Positions 8,505-18,450 are shown, numbered from the stretch's first letter. The stretch is 64,000 nucleotides of DNA from Falsiroseomonas algicola (GCF_011040385.1 NZ_JAAIKB010000008.1:1-64000); one strand, 5' to 3'. The notes: generated from the letters alone by a model not told the origin. Numbers and translations are program-made.

Positions 8505-8978
8505 TCAGTCGGGCACGCCGTCCCGGATGAGCGCGGCATTGGCGTATCGCCCGTCATCGGTGACTTCGCGGCCCAGCCAGGACGGCAGCGCGGGATCGGT
8601 CTCCGCCGAATCGAGTTCGACCTCCGCCAGCACCAGCCCGGCCAGGTTCGCCGGTGCCTCGAAGACATCGACGGTCCAGAGGTGGCCGGCATGGGGGACG
8701 GACCAGCGCGCCTTGGCGAGCGGCGGGGTAGTGCAGAGCGCCAGCATGGCCTCCGCCTCCTCCGGCGGGATCGGGTATTCGAATTCGGCGCGCACCAGGC
8801 CACCCGGACCCTTGATGGTCAGGAAGGCCTCGGCGCCGGCCCGGCGGATGCGGATGGTGGCGCCGGCGGCGCCGGGATTGGCCAGGTAGCCCTGGCGGAT
8901 CGGGACCGGCGGGCCTTCCGCCGCCTGGCTCCAGCCATCACCCGCCACCAGGAACTTCCGCTCGATCTCGATGCCCAT
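8505..8978 (-). CDS. CYTH-domain protein (triphosphate tunnel metalloenzyme)
   Basis: 157 aa, a stand-alone CYTH domain. The diagnostic EIERKFLV (ExExK) opens the protein, followed by the basic and acidic strands [33 protein letters not shown] and LAEVELDS that line the tunnel. Such proteins hydrolyse tripolyphosphate or related triphosphates; the physiological substrate is unclear. The ATG at 8978 is preferred because it places ExExK at residues 4-8. It is divergent from uvrB with a 64-bp gap. Confidence 0.85.
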   Translation of the reverse strand: MGIEIERKFLVAGDGWSQAAEGPPVPIRQGYLANPGAAGATIRIRRAGAEAFLTIKGPGGLVRAEFEYPIPPEEAEAMLALCTTPPLAKARWSVPHAGHLWTVDVFEAPANLAGLVLAEVELDSAETDPALPSWLGREVTDDGRYANAALIRDGVPD

Positions 8979-9042
8979 GAACCGTCCCGGCCTGACGAAG
9001 AGGCTACCGGACCGGCAGCCAAGCGCCCACATTAGGGGGGCC

Positions 9043-11265
9043 ATGAACGTCATGTCCCCCGTCCAGTTCTTCCCCCAGAAGCGCCCGGTGCCCGAATCGG
9101 GCATCCCGCTGAAGGTCGTCTCCCCCTATGAGCCCGCGGGCGACCAGCCCACGGCCATCGCGACGCTGGTCGATGGCCTGCGGAAGGGGGAGCGCGACCA
9201 GGTCCTGCTCGGCGTCACGGGGTCCGGCAAGACCTTCACCATGGCCAAGGTGATCGAGCATCTGCAGCGGCCGACGCTGATCCTGGCGCCCAACAAGACG
9301 CTGGCGGCGCAGCTCTACGGGGAGATGAAGAGCTTCTTCCCCGACAATGCGGTGGAATACTTCGTCAGCTACTACGACTACTACCAGCCCGAAGCCTATG
9401 TCCCGCGCACCGACACCTATATCGAGAAGGATGCGCAGATCAACGAGCAGATCGACCGCATGCGGCATTCCGCCACGCAGTCGCTGCTCGAACGCTCCGA
9501 CGTCGTGATCGTCGCCTCCGTCTCCTGCATCTACGGCATCGGGTCGGTCGAGACCTATTCGCGCATGGTGGTGAAGCTGGAGCGCGGCGGGCGGATCGAG
9601 CGCGACCAGCTCATCAAGGGGCTGGTGGAGCAGCAGTACCGCCGCAACGACAGCGCCTTCCAGCGCGGCACCTTCCGCATCCGCGGCGAGACGGTGGACA
9701 TCTGGCCCTCGCACCTCGAGGACCGCGCCTGGCGCGTGAACCTCTTCGGCGACGAGATCGACGGGCTGAAGGAATTCGACCCGCTGACCGGCGAGATCAG
9801 CGCGGAGATGGACCGCGTCTCCATCTACGCCAACAGCCACTACGTCACGCCGCGGCCGACGATGCAGCAGGCCATCCTCAGCATCAAGGCGGAGCTGAAG
9901 GAGCGGCTGGCGGAGCTGACGGCGCAGGGACGGCTGCTGGAAGCCCAGCGCCTGGACCAGCGCACCACCTTCGACATCGAGATGCTGGAGACGACCGGCA
10001 GCTGCAAGGGGATCGAGAACTACAGCCGCTACCTCACGGGCCGCGCGCCGGGCGACCCGCCGCCTACGCTGTTCGAATACCTGCCGGAGAATGCGCTGCT
10101 GATCGTGGACGAAAGCCACGTCACCGTGCCGCAGATCGGCGGCATGTATCGCGGCGACTTCGCGCGCAAGTCGATCCTGGACGAGTTCGGCTTCCGCCTG
10201 CCGAGCTGCAAGGACAACCGCCCGCTGAAGTTCGAGGAGTGGGAGGCCTATCGCCCCGACACGGTCTTCGTCAGCGCCACCCCCGGCCCCTGGGAGATGG
10301 AGCGCACCGGCGGCGCCTTCGCCGAGCAGGTGATCCGCCCGACCGGCCTCGTCGATCCCGTCACGGAGATCCGGCCCGTGGAGGGCCAGGTCGACGATTT
10401 GCTGGCGGAGTGCAAGGAGGTGGCGAAGAAGGGTGGCCGCGTCCTCGTCACCACGCTGACCAAGCGGATGGCGGAGGATCTGACCGACTACATGACGGAG
10501 ACCGGCATCCGCTGCCGCTACCTGCACAGCGACGTCGATACGCTGGAGCGGATCGAGATCATCCGCGATCTCCGCCGCGGCGTCTTCGACGTGCTGATCG
10601 GCATCAACCTGCTGCGGGAGGGCCTCGACATTCCGGAATGCGCGCTGGTCGCGATCCTGGACGCCGACAAGGAAGGCTTCCTGCGGTCCACCACCAGCCT
10701 GATCCAGACCATCGGCCGCGCCGCGCGCAACGCGGAAGGGCGCGTCGTGCTCTATGCCGATGTCATGACCGACAGCCTCACCAAGGCACTCGGCGAGACG
10801 GCGCGGCGGCGCGCGCGGCAGCAGGAATGGAACGAGGCGCACGGGATCACGCCGCAGACCATCCGCCGCGACATCTCCGACGTGCTGCAGTCGGTGTACG
10901 AGCAGGACTACGTCACCGTGGAGGCGGTGGAGGGCGACAGCACCGCGGAATTCGTCGGCAAGGACCTCGGCGCCGCGATCCAGGAGTTGGAGAAGCGCAT
11001 GCGCGCCGCGGCCGCCGATTTGGAATTCGAGGAAGCCGCCCGCATCCGCGACGAGATCAAGCGGCTGGAGGCGCTGGAGCTCGGCCTGCAGCCGAACCTG
11101 GCCGGGCGGTCCCTGCAGGACAGCGCGCCGACCGGCGCCAACGGATCGGCCAGCACGGGCAAGGGCCGCAGCAAGCAGGATTGGAAGCCGAAGCCGCTCG
11201 GCCCCGGTGGTGGCGGCTACGATCCGGAGAAGGGCCGGGGCGGAAAGGGCCGGAAGCGGCGCTGA
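9043..11265 (+). CDS. uvrB: UvrABC excinuclease subunit B
   Basis: 740 aa, usual for alphaproteobacterial UvrB. Walker [13 protein letters not shown] (about 60-70), the beta-hairpin [12 protein letters not shown], the DEAD-like VDESHV, the helicase motif VSATPGPWE, motif VI-like QTIGRAARN, and the C-terminal UVR domain ([25 protein letters not shown], in two parts) that binds UvrC. It verifies DNA damage and hands it to UvrC. The C-terminal 45 residues are a basic Gly/Lys-rich tail. The ATG at 9043 follows a G-run; ATG 9052 is an alternative. No clear LexA box is visible upstream. Confidence 0.97.
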   Translation: MNVMSPVQFFPQKRPVPESGIPLKVVSPYEPAGDQPTAIATLVDGLRKGERDQVLLGVTGSGKTFTMAKVIEHLQRPTLILAPNKTLAAQLYGEMKSFFPDNAVEYFVSYYDYYQPEAYVPRTDTYIEKDAQINEQIDRMRHSATQSLLERSDVVIVASVSCIYGIGSVETYSRMVVKLERGGRIERDQLIKGLVEQQYRRNDSAFQRGTFRIRGETVDIWPSHLEDRAWRVNLFGDEIDGLKEFDPLTGEISAEMDRVSIYANSHYVTPRPTMQQAILSIKAELKERLAELTAQGRLLEAQRLDQRTTFDIEMLETTGSCKGIENYSRYLTGRAPGDPPPTLFEYLPENALLIVDESHVTVPQIGGMYRGDFARKSILDEFGFRLPSCKDNRPLKFEEWEAYRPDTVFVSATPGPWEMERTGGAFAEQVIRPTGLVDPVTEIRPVEGQVDDLLAECKEVAKKGGRVLVTTLTKRMAEDLTDYMTETGIRCRYLHSDVDTLERIEIIRDLRRGVFDVLIGINLLREGLDIPECALVAILDADKEGFLRSTTSLIQTIGRAARNAEGRVVLYADVMTDSLTKALGETARRRARQQEWNEAHGITPQTIRRDISDVLQSVYEQDYVTVEAVEGDSTAEFVGKDLGAAIQELEKRMRAAAADLEFEEAARIRDEIKRLEALELGLQPNLAGRSLQDSAPTGANGSASTGKGRSKQDWKPKPLGPGGGGYDPEKGRGGKGRKRR

Positions 11266-11392
11266 AGGCGCACCGTTCCGGTCGCCAAGGCGTGATCGTC
11301 CATGGCGCTGAAAAGGCAGGCGTTGCCGTATCCCCGCCGCAACCCGGCGCTGTATTGCGCGTCACCCCGATCACCACATGGGAGAATACGCA

Positions 11393-11623
11393 ATGCAGTC
11401 CCTCACCTTCCGCTCCGCCTCCCGCATCGCGCTGGCGCTGCTCCTGATCCTGCCGATGGCCGCGTGCTCCGGCATGAACCGCACGCAGCAGCGCGCCCTG
11501 TCGGGCGGTGCGATCGGCGCGGCGGGCGGTGCGGCGGTCGGCGCCCTGACGGGTGGCTCGGCCGTGACCGGCGCGCTGATCGGCGGCGCGGGCGGCGCCG
11601 CGCTGGGCGCCATCACGCGCTGA
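11393..11623 (+). CDS. Small glycine-zipper lipoprotein
   Basis: 76 aa. Signal sequence with lipobox PMAAC near residue 25, then a Gly/Ala zipper (GGAIGAAGGAAVGALTGG, and GALIGGAGGAALG). Such YMGG/OsmB-like lipoproteins insert in or coat the outer membrane. The ATG at 11393 follows GGGAG at good spacing; an in-frame ATG 15 bp upstream lacks one. A strong hairpin follows the stop. Confidence 0.75.
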   Translation: MQSLTFRSASRIALALLLILPMAACSGMNRTQQRALSGGAIGAAGGAAVGALTGGSAVTGALIGGAGGAALGAITR

Positions 11624-11628
11624 AGCGT

Positions 11629-11661
11629 CGCCGCCGCGCATCACGGCGATGCGTGGCGGCG
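11629..11661 (+). terminator. Hairpin terminator after the glycine-zipper gene
   Basis: A 14-bp stem (one G-T pair) joins CGCCGCCGCGCATC and GATGCGTGGCGGCG around ACGGC, starting 5 bp past the stop codon. It lacks a long T run but is the clear end-of-gene structure. Confidence 0.6.
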
Positions 11662-11731
11662 TTCGGCTTGCGCCATCCCCTGGGACGGCTACGCTTCCTG
11701 GAGACAGGAGGCCCTCGGGGGAACAACAGCG

Positions 11732-12706
11732 ATGAAGCGCCGCCTGGTCCTGGCGGCCACGGCCGGGACCATCGGGGGGCTGACCCTTGGCGCGCCCGGC
11801 GTGCTTCGGGCCCAGGCCTTTCCCCGCATCATCATCGGCATGTCCGGCTGGCCGGGCTTCGCGCCGCTGACGCTGGCCGAGCAGGCCGGGCTCTTCCTGG
11901 CCCAGGGGCTGGAGGTGGAAACGCGCTTCGTCCCGCAGCGCGACCGCGCCGCCGCGCTGGCCGCGGGCACGCTGACCGGCGTGGTCACCACCCTTGATGT
12001 CCTGCTGGGCTGGGCGGCCAGCACGCCGCTTCAGCAGGTCCTGGTCCTGGACCGGTCGCGCGGGAGCGACGGCGTCGCGGCCAGGCCCGGCATTGACCGC
12101 TGGGCCGATCTTCGAGGCAAGCGCGTGGCGGTGGACCGCCCTGGCACCACGCCCTTCTTCGTGCTCGCCTCCCTGCTGCGGGAGCATGGCGTCCCGCTCG
12201 ACTCACTCCGGCTCGAAACCCGCAACCCCCGCCTGGCCGCTCAGGCGCTGCTGGAGGGCGAGGTGGAAGCCGCGGTGACGACCGAGCCCCACCTGACCCA
12301 ACTGCGGGACCACAGCCCTGGCAAGGCGCGCATCCTGGCCACGACCCAGGACCATCCCGTGGTGGTGGATACCCTCGCCTTCCCGCCCGCCTTCGTGGAG
12401 CGCAACGGGGAGGCCGTGCAGCGCGTGGTGCGCGCCTGGTTCGCGGCAGTGGCGATGATCCGGCGGGAGCCCGACCGCGCGCATGAGATCATGGGCCAGC
12501 GCACCCGCCAGAGTGCCGCGGAATTCGCCCGCAGCGCGCGGCACTTCGACTGGCTCGACCTGCCGCGCAACCGCGCCTTCGTGGCGGAGGCGCTGCGCCC
12601 CCTTGCCGCCCGCTCCGTCACCATCCTGCGGGATGCGGGGGTGCTGCAGGCGGATATCGACCTCGACGCCCTGCTGACCGACCGCTTCATCCGCGGGATG
12701 GGCTGA
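11732..12706 (+). CDS. ABC-type substrate-binding protein, NMT1/THI5/SsuA-like
   Basis: 324 aa periplasmic protein. Twin-Arg-free signal MKRRLVLAATAGT ending at RAQA. The mature part has SGWPGFAPLTLAEQAGLF (about 35-55), LTGVVTTLDVLL, ADLRGKRVAVDRPGTTPF and EAAVTTEPH, typical of the nitrate/sulfonate/thiamine-precursor binding family. No permease or ATPase is adjacent, so it is an orphan. No thi-box riboswitch is seen upstream, so a thiamine role is not supported. Substrate unknown. Confidence 0.82.
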   Translation: MKRRLVLAATAGTIGGLTLGAPGVLRAQAFPRIIIGMSGWPGFAPLTLAEQAGLFLAQGLEVETRFVPQRDRAAALAAGTLTGVVTTLDVLLGWAASTPLQQVLVLDRSRGSDGVAARPGIDRWADLRGKRVAVDRPGTTPFFVLASLLREHGVPLDSLRLETRNPRLAAQALLEGEVEAAVTTEPHLTQLRDHSPGKARILATTQDHPVVVDTLAFPPAFVERNGEAVQRVVRAWFAAVAMIRREPDRAHEIMGQRTRQSAAEFARSARHFDWLDLPRNRAFVAEALRPLAARSVTILRDAGVLQADIDLDALLTDRFIRGMG

Positions 12707-12712
12707 GCCGCC

Positions 12713-13126
12713 CTACCGCCCGCCGAGGCCGCATTCCGACAGCAGGGCGGAGGGGTTGCCGCGGGCGGTATTGGCGATGCGGGCCACGCGGGCCGAATCC
12801 TCCCCGGGCAGGCTGCGGATCAGGCAGCTGCCAAGCGCCGTCATGTCCAGCGTCAGCCCGCATTGCCGCGCCGCGCCGGCGACGCGGGTGCAGAAGGCAC
12901 GTTTCTGCTCCGGCGTCTGCTGCCCGAAGACGCCCTGCAGGGCGGACAAGGTCGCGGGGCTGTGGCCGCTGGAGCCGCCCTGGCCCTGGCCCCCGCCCAG
13001 CGCGCCGCCCAGGGCACCGCCCAGCCCGCCGCCCTGGCTGCCGCCGAGATTCGGCAGGCTCAGCCCCTGCGCCAGCGCCGGCCCCGCCGCCAGCAGGCCG
13101 ATCGTCACCATCAATACCTTGCGCAT
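12713..13126 (-). CDS. Secreted Gly-rich protein with conserved cysteines, unknown function
   Basis: 137 aa. Signal peptide MRKVLMVTIGLLAAGPALAQ, then a Gly-rich linker (residues 28-50) and a C-terminal domain of about 85 residues with four cysteines (FCTRVAG, QCGLTL, SCLIRS, ECGLGG) that could form two periplasmic disulfides. I do not recognise the family. The ATG at 13126 follows GGAAGG; the GTG one codon upstream is less likely. It ends 6 bp from the convergent binding-protein gene. Confidence 0.65.
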   Translation of the reverse strand: MRKVLMVTIGLLAAGPALAQGLSLPNLGGSQGGGLGGALGGALGGGQGQGGSSGHSPATLSALQGVFGQQTPEQKRAFCTRVAGAARQCGLTLDMTALGSCLIRSLPGEDSARVARIANTARGNPSALLSECGLGGR

Positions 13127-13222
13127 CACGCCTTCCCCCCAAGCTCGTGCGGACTTCGGCCCCTTGCGACGCCGGGGTCAAGATTGGCCATCCCCCGCGC
13201 CGCGGGCTATCAGCGAGGCTCC

Positions 13223-14011
13223 ATGCTCCTCTCCGACTTCATCCCGCGGTCCATCCCGCGCACCGCCTTCGTGACCGGGGGGGCGAAGCGGCTGGGCCAG
13301 GCAACGGCGATCGCGCTGGCCGAGGCGGGGTTCGACATCGCCATCCACTACGCGACCTCCGCGGCGGAGGCGGCGGAGACGGTGGCGCGGATCCAGGCGC
13401 TGGGCCGCCGCGCCACCGCGCTGCAGGCCGACCTGGCGGTGGAGTCCGAGGTGACGGGGCTGATCCCGGCGGCGGAAGCGGCACTCGGCCCGATCGGCGT
13501 GCTGGTGAACAACGCCTCCACCTTCGAGCGCGACGAATGGGACGATGCGACGCGGGAGAGCTGGGACCGTCACCTGGAGCCCAACCTGCGCGCGCCCTTC
13601 GTGCTGGCGCAGGCGGTCGCGAAGCGGCTGCCGAAGGGGGCGGAGGGTGTAGTGGTGAACCTGCTGGACCAGCGGGTCTGGTCCCTGACGCCGCATTTCG
13701 TCTCCTACACCGTCTCCAAGGCCGCGCTCTGGACCCTGACGCAGACGCTGGCGCTGGCGCTGGCGCCGCGCATCCGGGTGAATGGCGTGGGCCCCGGCCC
13801 CGCCATGCCCTCGCCCCGGCAGAGCCAGGCGCAGTTCGACCGGCAATGCGCCTCCGTGCCACTGCGGCATGGGACGAGTGCCGAGGAGGTGGCGCGCGCG
13901 GTGCTCGCCATCCTGGCCCTGCCCGCCATGACCGGGCAGATGATCGCGCTCGATGGCGGTCAGCACCTGCAATGGGCGCCGACAGCGGGCGCCGCGGAGA
14001 TCGCCGAATGA
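13223..14011 (+). CDS. SDR oxidoreductase, pteridine reductase (PTR1/FolM-like)
   Basis: 262 aa Rossmann-fold reductase. The dinucleotide motif is TGGAKRLGQA, close to the TGAAKRLG of PTR1. The catalytic triad reads Asp in LLDQRVW, then Tyr 13 residues later in SYTVSKAAL, then Lys four further on; Asp in place of Ser is the PTR1/FolM pattern. NNAST supplies the fourth residue. Such enzymes reduce dihydrobiopterin, dihydromonapterin or dihydrofolate with NADPH. It overlaps folB by ATGA, which supports a pterin substrate. Assigning folM specifically is inference. Confidence 0.75.
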   Translation: MLLSDFIPRSIPRTAFVTGGAKRLGQATAIALAEAGFDIAIHYATSAAEAAETVARIQALGRRATALQADLAVESEVTGLIPAAEAALGPIGVLVNNASTFERDEWDDATRESWDRHLEPNLRAPFVLAQAVAKRLPKGAEGVVVNLLDQRVWSLTPHFVSYTVSKAALWTLTQTLALALAPRIRVNGVGPGPAMPSPRQSQAQFDRQCASVPLRHGTSAEEVARAVLAILALPAMTGQMIALDGGQHLQWAPTAGAAEIAE

Positions 14012-14403
14012 TCTATGCCCCCCAGGCCGAATCCGGACGCCGCGTGGTCTTCGTCCGGGGGCTGGAGCTGATGGCGCGGCTCGGCATCCATGCGCATGAG
14101 AAGGCCGGGCCGCAGCGCATCGTGCTGGGGGTGGAGTTGGTGGTGCAGGACGATGCCGCGCCGGCGGCGGTCGGCCCGGATGATTTCCGCCGGGTGGTGG
14201 ACTACGCCCGCCTGGTCGAGACGGCGCGGGAGGTGGTGGCGGCGGGCCATGTCCTGCTGGTGGAGACCCTGGCGGAGCGGGTCGCCCTGGCGGCGCTGGC
14301 CGATGCCCGGGTGGAGCGCGCCCGGGTGACGGTAGAGAAGCCCGACGCCTTCCCCGACGTCGCCTCAGTCGGCGTCGTGGTGGAGCGGGTGCGGGGCGCC
14401 TGA
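14008..14403 (+). CDS. folB: Dihydroneopterin aldolase-family protein
   Basis: 131 aa, the size of FolB. It has RGLELMARLGIHAHEKAGPQ, whose glutamate-containing loop binds the pterin, and the conserved lysine in VTVEKPDAFP near residue 111. FolB converts dihydroneopterin to hydroxymethyl-dihydropterin in folate synthesis. It is coupled by ATGA overlap to the pteridine-reductase-like gene. The long AT-rich gap follows. Confidence 0.85.
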   Translation: MIYAPQAESGRRVVFVRGLELMARLGIHAHEKAGPQRIVLGVELVVQDDAAPAAVGPDDFRRVVDYARLVETAREVVAAGHVLLVETLAERVALAALADARVERARVTVEKPDAFPDVASVGVVVERVRGA

Positions 14404-14746
14404 TCGAATCTTTGTCGCCTGCGCAAGGGTTTGTCGCGTGACTTTTCCACTGCGCTCACGACCGCGCGAGTTCCGATTTCCGTGTCAATGCAGAAGATGG
14501 GCTTGACGGCGTCCACTGCAGCGCTGCAATCCTTAAAATATGGTAAATCAATAACTTAACAAAAACGCCCAGAAACTAGGCAATGCTATGTGACTGGCGG
14601 ATGACGGCCATTTCCGCCCCTCTCGGCGCCACTCTTCCACAGAGTTCTCCACAGGATCGGTGGACAAGCTGGCGCGGCCTTCAGGGGTGCTTCACCCATC
14701 GTCGCAAGCCCTGCCCATCCCCATCTGAACGCCCTAGCCGAACGCC
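14404..14746. other. 343-bp intergenic region, AT-rich, with DnaA-box-like sites
   Basis: No gene is seen. 14531-14565 is conspicuously A/T-rich for this window (CCTTAAAATATGG onward). Three degenerate DnaA-box-like 9-mers follow: TCTTCCACA 14633-14641, TTCTCCACA 14645-14653 (one mismatch to TTATCCACA) and TTGTCCACC on the minus strand at 14659-14667. A 12-bp palindrome TGCAGCGCTGCA is at 14517-14528, and TTAA-N7-TAAA at 14533-14547 resembles a CtrA site. It must also hold the uvrC promoter. GTTCTCCACAGGATC (14644-14658) is one base from a GTTC-N7-GTTC LexA box. Confidence 0.5.
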
Positions 14747-16696
14747 ATGAACGAGCCCGAAGACCCTCCCGCACCGGACATCGAGGAGACCACCGCCACC
14801 CCCGTCATGCAGGGCGTGGAGGTGATCGAGGCGACGCTGCGCACCCTGCCGCTGGCGCCGGGCGTCTACCGAATGCTCGATGCCAAGGGCGATGCCCTCT
14901 ATGTCGGCAAAGCGCGCAGCCTGAAGAAGCGCGTGGTGGCCTATACCCAAGTGGCCCGCCTGCCCGAACGCCTGCGCCGCATGGTGTTCGAGACGCGGCG
15001 CATGGAGGTCATCACCACCGCGAGCGAGGCCGAGGCCCTGCTGCTCGAGGCCAACCTCATCAAGAAGTTGCGGCCGCGCTTCAACATCGTGCTGCGGGAC
15101 GACAAATCCTACCCCTGGCTGGTCATGACGGAGGACCACCCCTACCCCCAGATCGCCAAGCATCGCGGGGAGAGGCGGAAGGGCGCGAGCTACTGGGGTC
15201 CCTTCGCCAGCGTCTGGGCGGTGAACCAGACGCTGACCGCGCTGCAGCGCGTGTTCCTGCTGCGCTCCTGCCGCGACACGGTCTTCGACAGCCGGTCCCG
15301 CCCCTGCCTGCTGCACCAGATCAAGCGCTGCTCCGCCCCCTGCGTGGAGCGGGTGAGCCGGGAGGATTACGGCGCCCTGGTGCGGGAGGCGAAGGAGTTC
15401 CTCTCCGGCGGCATCCCCTCCATCCAGAAGCGCCTGGCCAGGGAGATGGAGGAGGCGGCGGAACGGCTGGAGTTCGAGCGCGCGGCCAGCATCCGCGACC
15501 GCATCCGGGGCCTGACCCATGTGCAGGGCAAGGACCGCATCAACCTCGATGGCGTGAACGACGCCGATGTGGTGGCGCTGCACCAGATGGCGGGGCAGTC
15601 CTGCGTCCAGGTCTTCTTCTTCCGGGGCGGCCGCAACAACGGCAACCGGCCCTTCTTCCTGTCCCACGCCAAGTCGGAACAGCCACCGGAGGAGCTGCTG
15701 GGCGCCTTCCTCGGCCAGCTCTATGACGACCTGCCCCCGCCGCCCCTCGTGCTGGTCAGCCACGATCCCGCGGATGAGGCGCTGCTGACGGAGGCCCTCA
15801 GCCTCAAGGCCGGCCGCAAGGTGGAGATCCACCGCCCGCAGCGCGGCGAGAAGAAATCGGCCGTGGACCACGCCGCCACCAATGCGCGGGAGGCGATCGA
15901 GCGCCGCATGGCGGAAGGTGCGGCCCAGGCCGACCTGCTCTCCGGCGTCGCGCGGGTCTTCGACCTGCCGGACACGCCGGAGCGGATCGAGATCTACGAC
16001 AACAGCCACACCATGGGCACCAACGCCTATGGCGTCATGGTCGCGGCCGGACCCTCGGGTTTCCTGAAATCGGCCTACCGGAAATACGGCATCAAGGGTC
16101 CGGCGGCGGGCACTCCGGGCGTGACCCCCACCGGGGGCGACGACTTCGCCATGATGCGGGAGGTCTTCGAGCGCCGCTTCGGTCGTGCGCTGAAGGAGGA
16201 TCCGGGGCGGGAAGGCGAGGGCTGGCCCGACCTGGTGCTGATCGATGGCGGCGCCGGGCAGCTTTCCGCGGCGCGCGACATCCTCAACGAGATGGGGCTG
16301 CACGACATCCCGCTGGTCGGCATCGCCAAGGGGCCGGACCGCGATGCCGGGCGGGAATGGTTCCACCAGACCGGCAAGGCGCCCTTCCAGCTGCCGCCGC
16401 GCGATGCCGTCCTCTATTACCTGCAACGCCTGCGGGACGAGGCCCACCGCTTCGCCATCACCACCCACCGTGCCGGCCGGTCCAAGGCCATGGTGCGGTC
16501 GGAACTGGATGACGTGCCGGGGGTGGGTGCGGCCATCAAGCGGAAGCTGCTCAACCATTTCGGCTCGGCCCGCGGGGTGCGCATGGCGGGGCTCGAGGAT
16601 CTGGAGAACTGCCCGGGAATCGGCCCCGCCGTGGCGCGCCGCATCCATGGGCATTTCCACCCGGGCGCCGGGACGGGTAGGATGGGGAACGCATGA
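14747..16696 (+). CDS. uvrC: UvrABC excinuclease subunit C
   Basis: 649 aa. GIY-YIG nuclease at the N-terminus ([19 protein letters not shown], near 40-58), the cysteine motif [13 protein letters not shown], a UVR domain near 225-260 ([19 protein letters not shown]) that pairs with UvrB, an RNase H-like endonuclease domain ([24 protein letters not shown]), and a C-terminal helix-hairpin-helix pair ([28 protein letters not shown]). It makes both incisions in nucleotide excision repair. First gene after the AT-rich gap. Confidence 0.97.
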   Translation: MNEPEDPPAPDIEETTATPVMQGVEVIEATLRTLPLAPGVYRMLDAKGDALYVGKARSLKKRVVAYTQVARLPERLRRMVFETRRMEVITTASEAEALLLEANLIKKLRPRFNIVLRDDKSYPWLVMTEDHPYPQIAKHRGERRKGASYWGPFASVWAVNQTLTALQRVFLLRSCRDTVFDSRSRPCLLHQIKRCSAPCVERVSREDYGALVREAKEFLSGGIPSIQKRLAREMEEAAERLEFERAASIRDRIRGLTHVQGKDRINLDGVNDADVVALHQMAGQSCVQVFFFRGGRNNGNRPFFLSHAKSEQPPEELLGAFLGQLYDDLPPPPLVLVSHDPADEALLTEALSLKAGRKVEIHRPQRGEKKSAVDHAATNAREAIERRMAEGAAQADLLSGVARVFDLPDTPERIEIYDNSHTMGTNAYGVMVAAGPSGFLKSAYRKYGIKGPAAGTPGVTPTGGDDFAMMREVFERRFGRALKEDPGREGEGWPDLVLIDGGAGQLSAARDILNEMGLHDIPLVGIAKGPDRDAGREWFHQTGKAPFQLPPRDAVLYYLQRLRDEAHRFAITTHRAGRSKAMVRSELDDVPGVGAAIKRKLLNHFGSARGVRMAGLEDLENCPGIGPAVARRIHGHFHPGAGTGRMGNA

Positions 16697-16753
16697 CCCC
16701 TCGCCCCGTCTCTCCCCCCCTGCACTGCACCCCTCCAGGGGCTGGATGATCGC

Positions 16754-17398
16754 GTGCCGACAGACCTGCCCAACCTGCTGACGCTGTCGCGCATCGCGGC
16801 GATCCCGCTGCTGGTGATCTTCGCCGCCATCCGCGAACCCTGGGCGGACCTGGCGGCCTGCGTGATCTTCTCCGCGGCCGCCATCACCGATTATTTCGAC
16901 GGCAAGCTGGCACGGTCCCGCAAGCAGATCAGCGATTTCGGCCGCATGCTGGACCCGATCGCGGACAAGCTGCTGGTCGGCGCCGCGCTGATGCTGCTGG
17001 CCGGCATGGGGCGGCTGACCGATTTCGGCCTCTTCCCCGCCATCGTCATCATGCTGCGGGAGATCCTGGTCAGCGGGCTGCGCGAATACCTGGCGGGCCT
17101 GTCGCTCGGCCTGCCGGTGACCAAGCTCGCGAAATGGAAGACCGGCTTCCAGATGGGCGCGCTCGGCACCCTGCTGGCCGGCGATTCGGCGGCGCCGCTG
17201 GTCTGGCTGGGCTGGCTGCCGGTCTCCCTCATCGGCGAACTCATGCTCTGGACCGCCGCCGTTCTGACCTTGTTGACGGGTTGGGACTACCTTCAGGCCG
17301 GGCTGCGTCATGTCACGGGGGGCGCCGCACCGCGGGAGGCGCCCCGCGATATCCATGCCGAAGCTGGCGCCCAGCCCGCGCAGACGCCGTTGCACTGA
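16754..17398 (+). CDS. pgsA: CDP-diacylglycerol-glycerol-3-phosphate 3-phosphatidyltransferase
   Basis: 214 aa membrane enzyme; first step of phosphatidylglycerol synthesis. The CDP-alcohol phosphotransferase signature is exact: DGKLARSRKQISDFG then RMLDPIAD (DG-x2-AR-x8-G-x3-D-x3-D). About five hydrophobic segments follow. The start is GTG at 16754, giving the usual PTDLPNLLTLSRI opening; the ribosome site is weak. The C-terminal 40 residues are polar and unusual. The uvrC-pgsA order is common in alphaproteobacteria. Confidence 0.93.
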   Translation: MPTDLPNLLTLSRIAAIPLLVIFAAIREPWADLAACVIFSAAAITDYFDGKLARSRKQISDFGRMLDPIADKLLVGAALMLLAGMGRLTDFGLFPAIVIMLREILVSGLREYLAGLSLGLPVTKLAKWKTGFQMGALGTLLAGDSAAPLVWLGWLPVSLIGELMLWTAAVLTLLTGWDYLQAGLRHVTGGAAPREAPRDIHAEAGAQPAQTPLH

Positions 17399-17486
17399 TG
17401 GTCCTCGCCCCCAGGTGGCTTGCCCCTTGAGGCTTGGCATGGTGCAGCGCATCTTCGCCCCGAACACCGCGATCACGGGAGCCGTC

Positions 17487-18182
17487 ATGGCCGCCGCCCC
17501 TTCGACCACCCTCCCCGCCGCACCCCGCCGGCGGCTGCCCTCCCCCATGCTGGGGCTGGCGCTGCTGGCCACGGCCTGCTCGGGCGACCTCTCCTCGGTC
17601 GGCTCCAGCCTCTCGGCCGGCTTCGACAGCCTCTGGTCCCCCTTCATGGGGCCGACCAACGTCGTCGCCTCCGACAGCCTGACGGTGCAGCGCGTGCGCG
17701 GCGGCAACCCGGCCGTGGAGCCGCTGGTGCCGGAGGCCGGCAATGTCTGGCCGGCCGAGGAAGCGCCGCGCCCGACGCTGCTCGGCGGCCCTGATGAGGC
17801 GATGCGCAACATCCCGGCCTATCGCCCCGCCCTGATCGACGGGGCGGCGCCGGCAACCTCCCCGGTGCCGACGCCGGGCGACCAGCCGCGGCCGACTCGG
17901 CGCGGCTCCTCCACCCCGCCCGGCAGCCTCGGCGCCCCCGGCGATTTCGCCCGCAGCCCGGCGACGCCGGCCGCGCCTGGCGCGCTCTCCTCGCCCCCGC
18001 CCCGCGTCGAGGGCCGGGCGCTGACCACGCCCTCCGGCCAGGCGGTCACCGGCACGGCCGGCACCCCGCGCGTCCAGGGCTATACCGGCCCGCAGGGCGG
18101 TGGCGCCGTGGTGCGGGACGGCAATGTGGAGACCTGGATCGGCCCGGATGGCCGCACCAGCACCCGCATCGTGCCGAATTGA
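17487..18182 (+). CDS. Pro-rich lipoprotein, unknown function
   Basis: 231 aa. Signal with Arg-rich N-region and lipobox LLATAC near residue 32, so likely outer-membrane attached. Most of the remainder is Pro/Ala/Gly/Thr-rich and disordered, ending in a short ordered tail with GNVETWIGPDGRTSTRIV. The ATG at 17487 follows CGGGAG at five bases; in-frame starts upstream (17439) have weaker sites. It lies between pgsA and moaD in the same direction. No family recognised. Confidence 0.7.
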   Translation: MAAAPSTTLPAAPRRRLPSPMLGLALLATACSGDLSSVGSSLSAGFDSLWSPFMGPTNVVASDSLTVQRVRGGNPAVEPLVPEAGNVWPAEEAPRPTLLGGPDEAMRNIPAYRPALIDGAAPATSPVPTPGDQPRPTRRGSSTPPGSLGAPGDFARSPATPAAPGALSSPPPRVEGRALTTPSGQAVTGTAGTPRVQGYTGPQGGGAVVRDGNVETWIGPDGRTSTRIVPN

Positions 18183-18198
18183 GGGACAGGGTGGCGGA

Positions 18199-18450
18199 TT
18201 GAAGATCCTCTACTTCGCCTGGGTGCGGCAGCGGATCGGGCTGGCGGAGGAGGAGGTCTCCCCGCCCGCCGAGGTGCGCGACGTGGCCGGGCTGGTCGCC
18301 TGGCTGGCGACGCGCGGCCCCGGCCACGCGACGGCCTTCGCCGATCCGCGCCAGGTGCGCGCGGCGGTGAACCAGGACTTCGCGCCGCCCGACGCGCCGG
18401 TGGCGCCGGGCGACGAGGTCGCCTTCTTCCCGCCCGTGACCGGCGGCTGA
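18199..18450 (+). CDS. moaD: Molybdopterin synthase sulfur-carrier subunit
   Basis: 83 aa ubiquitin-fold protein starting at TTG (KILYFAWVRQRIG), with the C-terminal Gly-Gly (FFPPVTGG) that is thiocarboxylated and donates sulfur to precursor Z. Central stretch AVNQDF and PGDEVAFFPPV are typical. Two bases separate it from moaE. The TTG start is chosen because no ATG or GTG gives a MoaD-like N-terminus. Confidence 0.9.
   Translation: MKILYFAWVRQRIGLAEEEVSPPAEVRDVAGLVAWLATRGPGHATAFADPRQVRAAVNQDFAPPDAPVAPGDEVAFFPPVTGG

Noticed and set aside
9004-10842. 612-codon minus-strand frame opposite uvrB
   Set aside because: Shadow of uvrB; composition typical of an antisense frame.
11624-11731. Thiamine riboswitch before the THI5-like gene
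   Set aside because: No CTGAGA/thi-box; the structure present is a plain terminator-like hairpin.
14681-17812. 1043-codon open frame on the minus strand
   Set aside because: It is antisense to uvrC and pgsA, is His/Arg/Gln-rich without any domain, and is open only because high-GC codons leave few stops.
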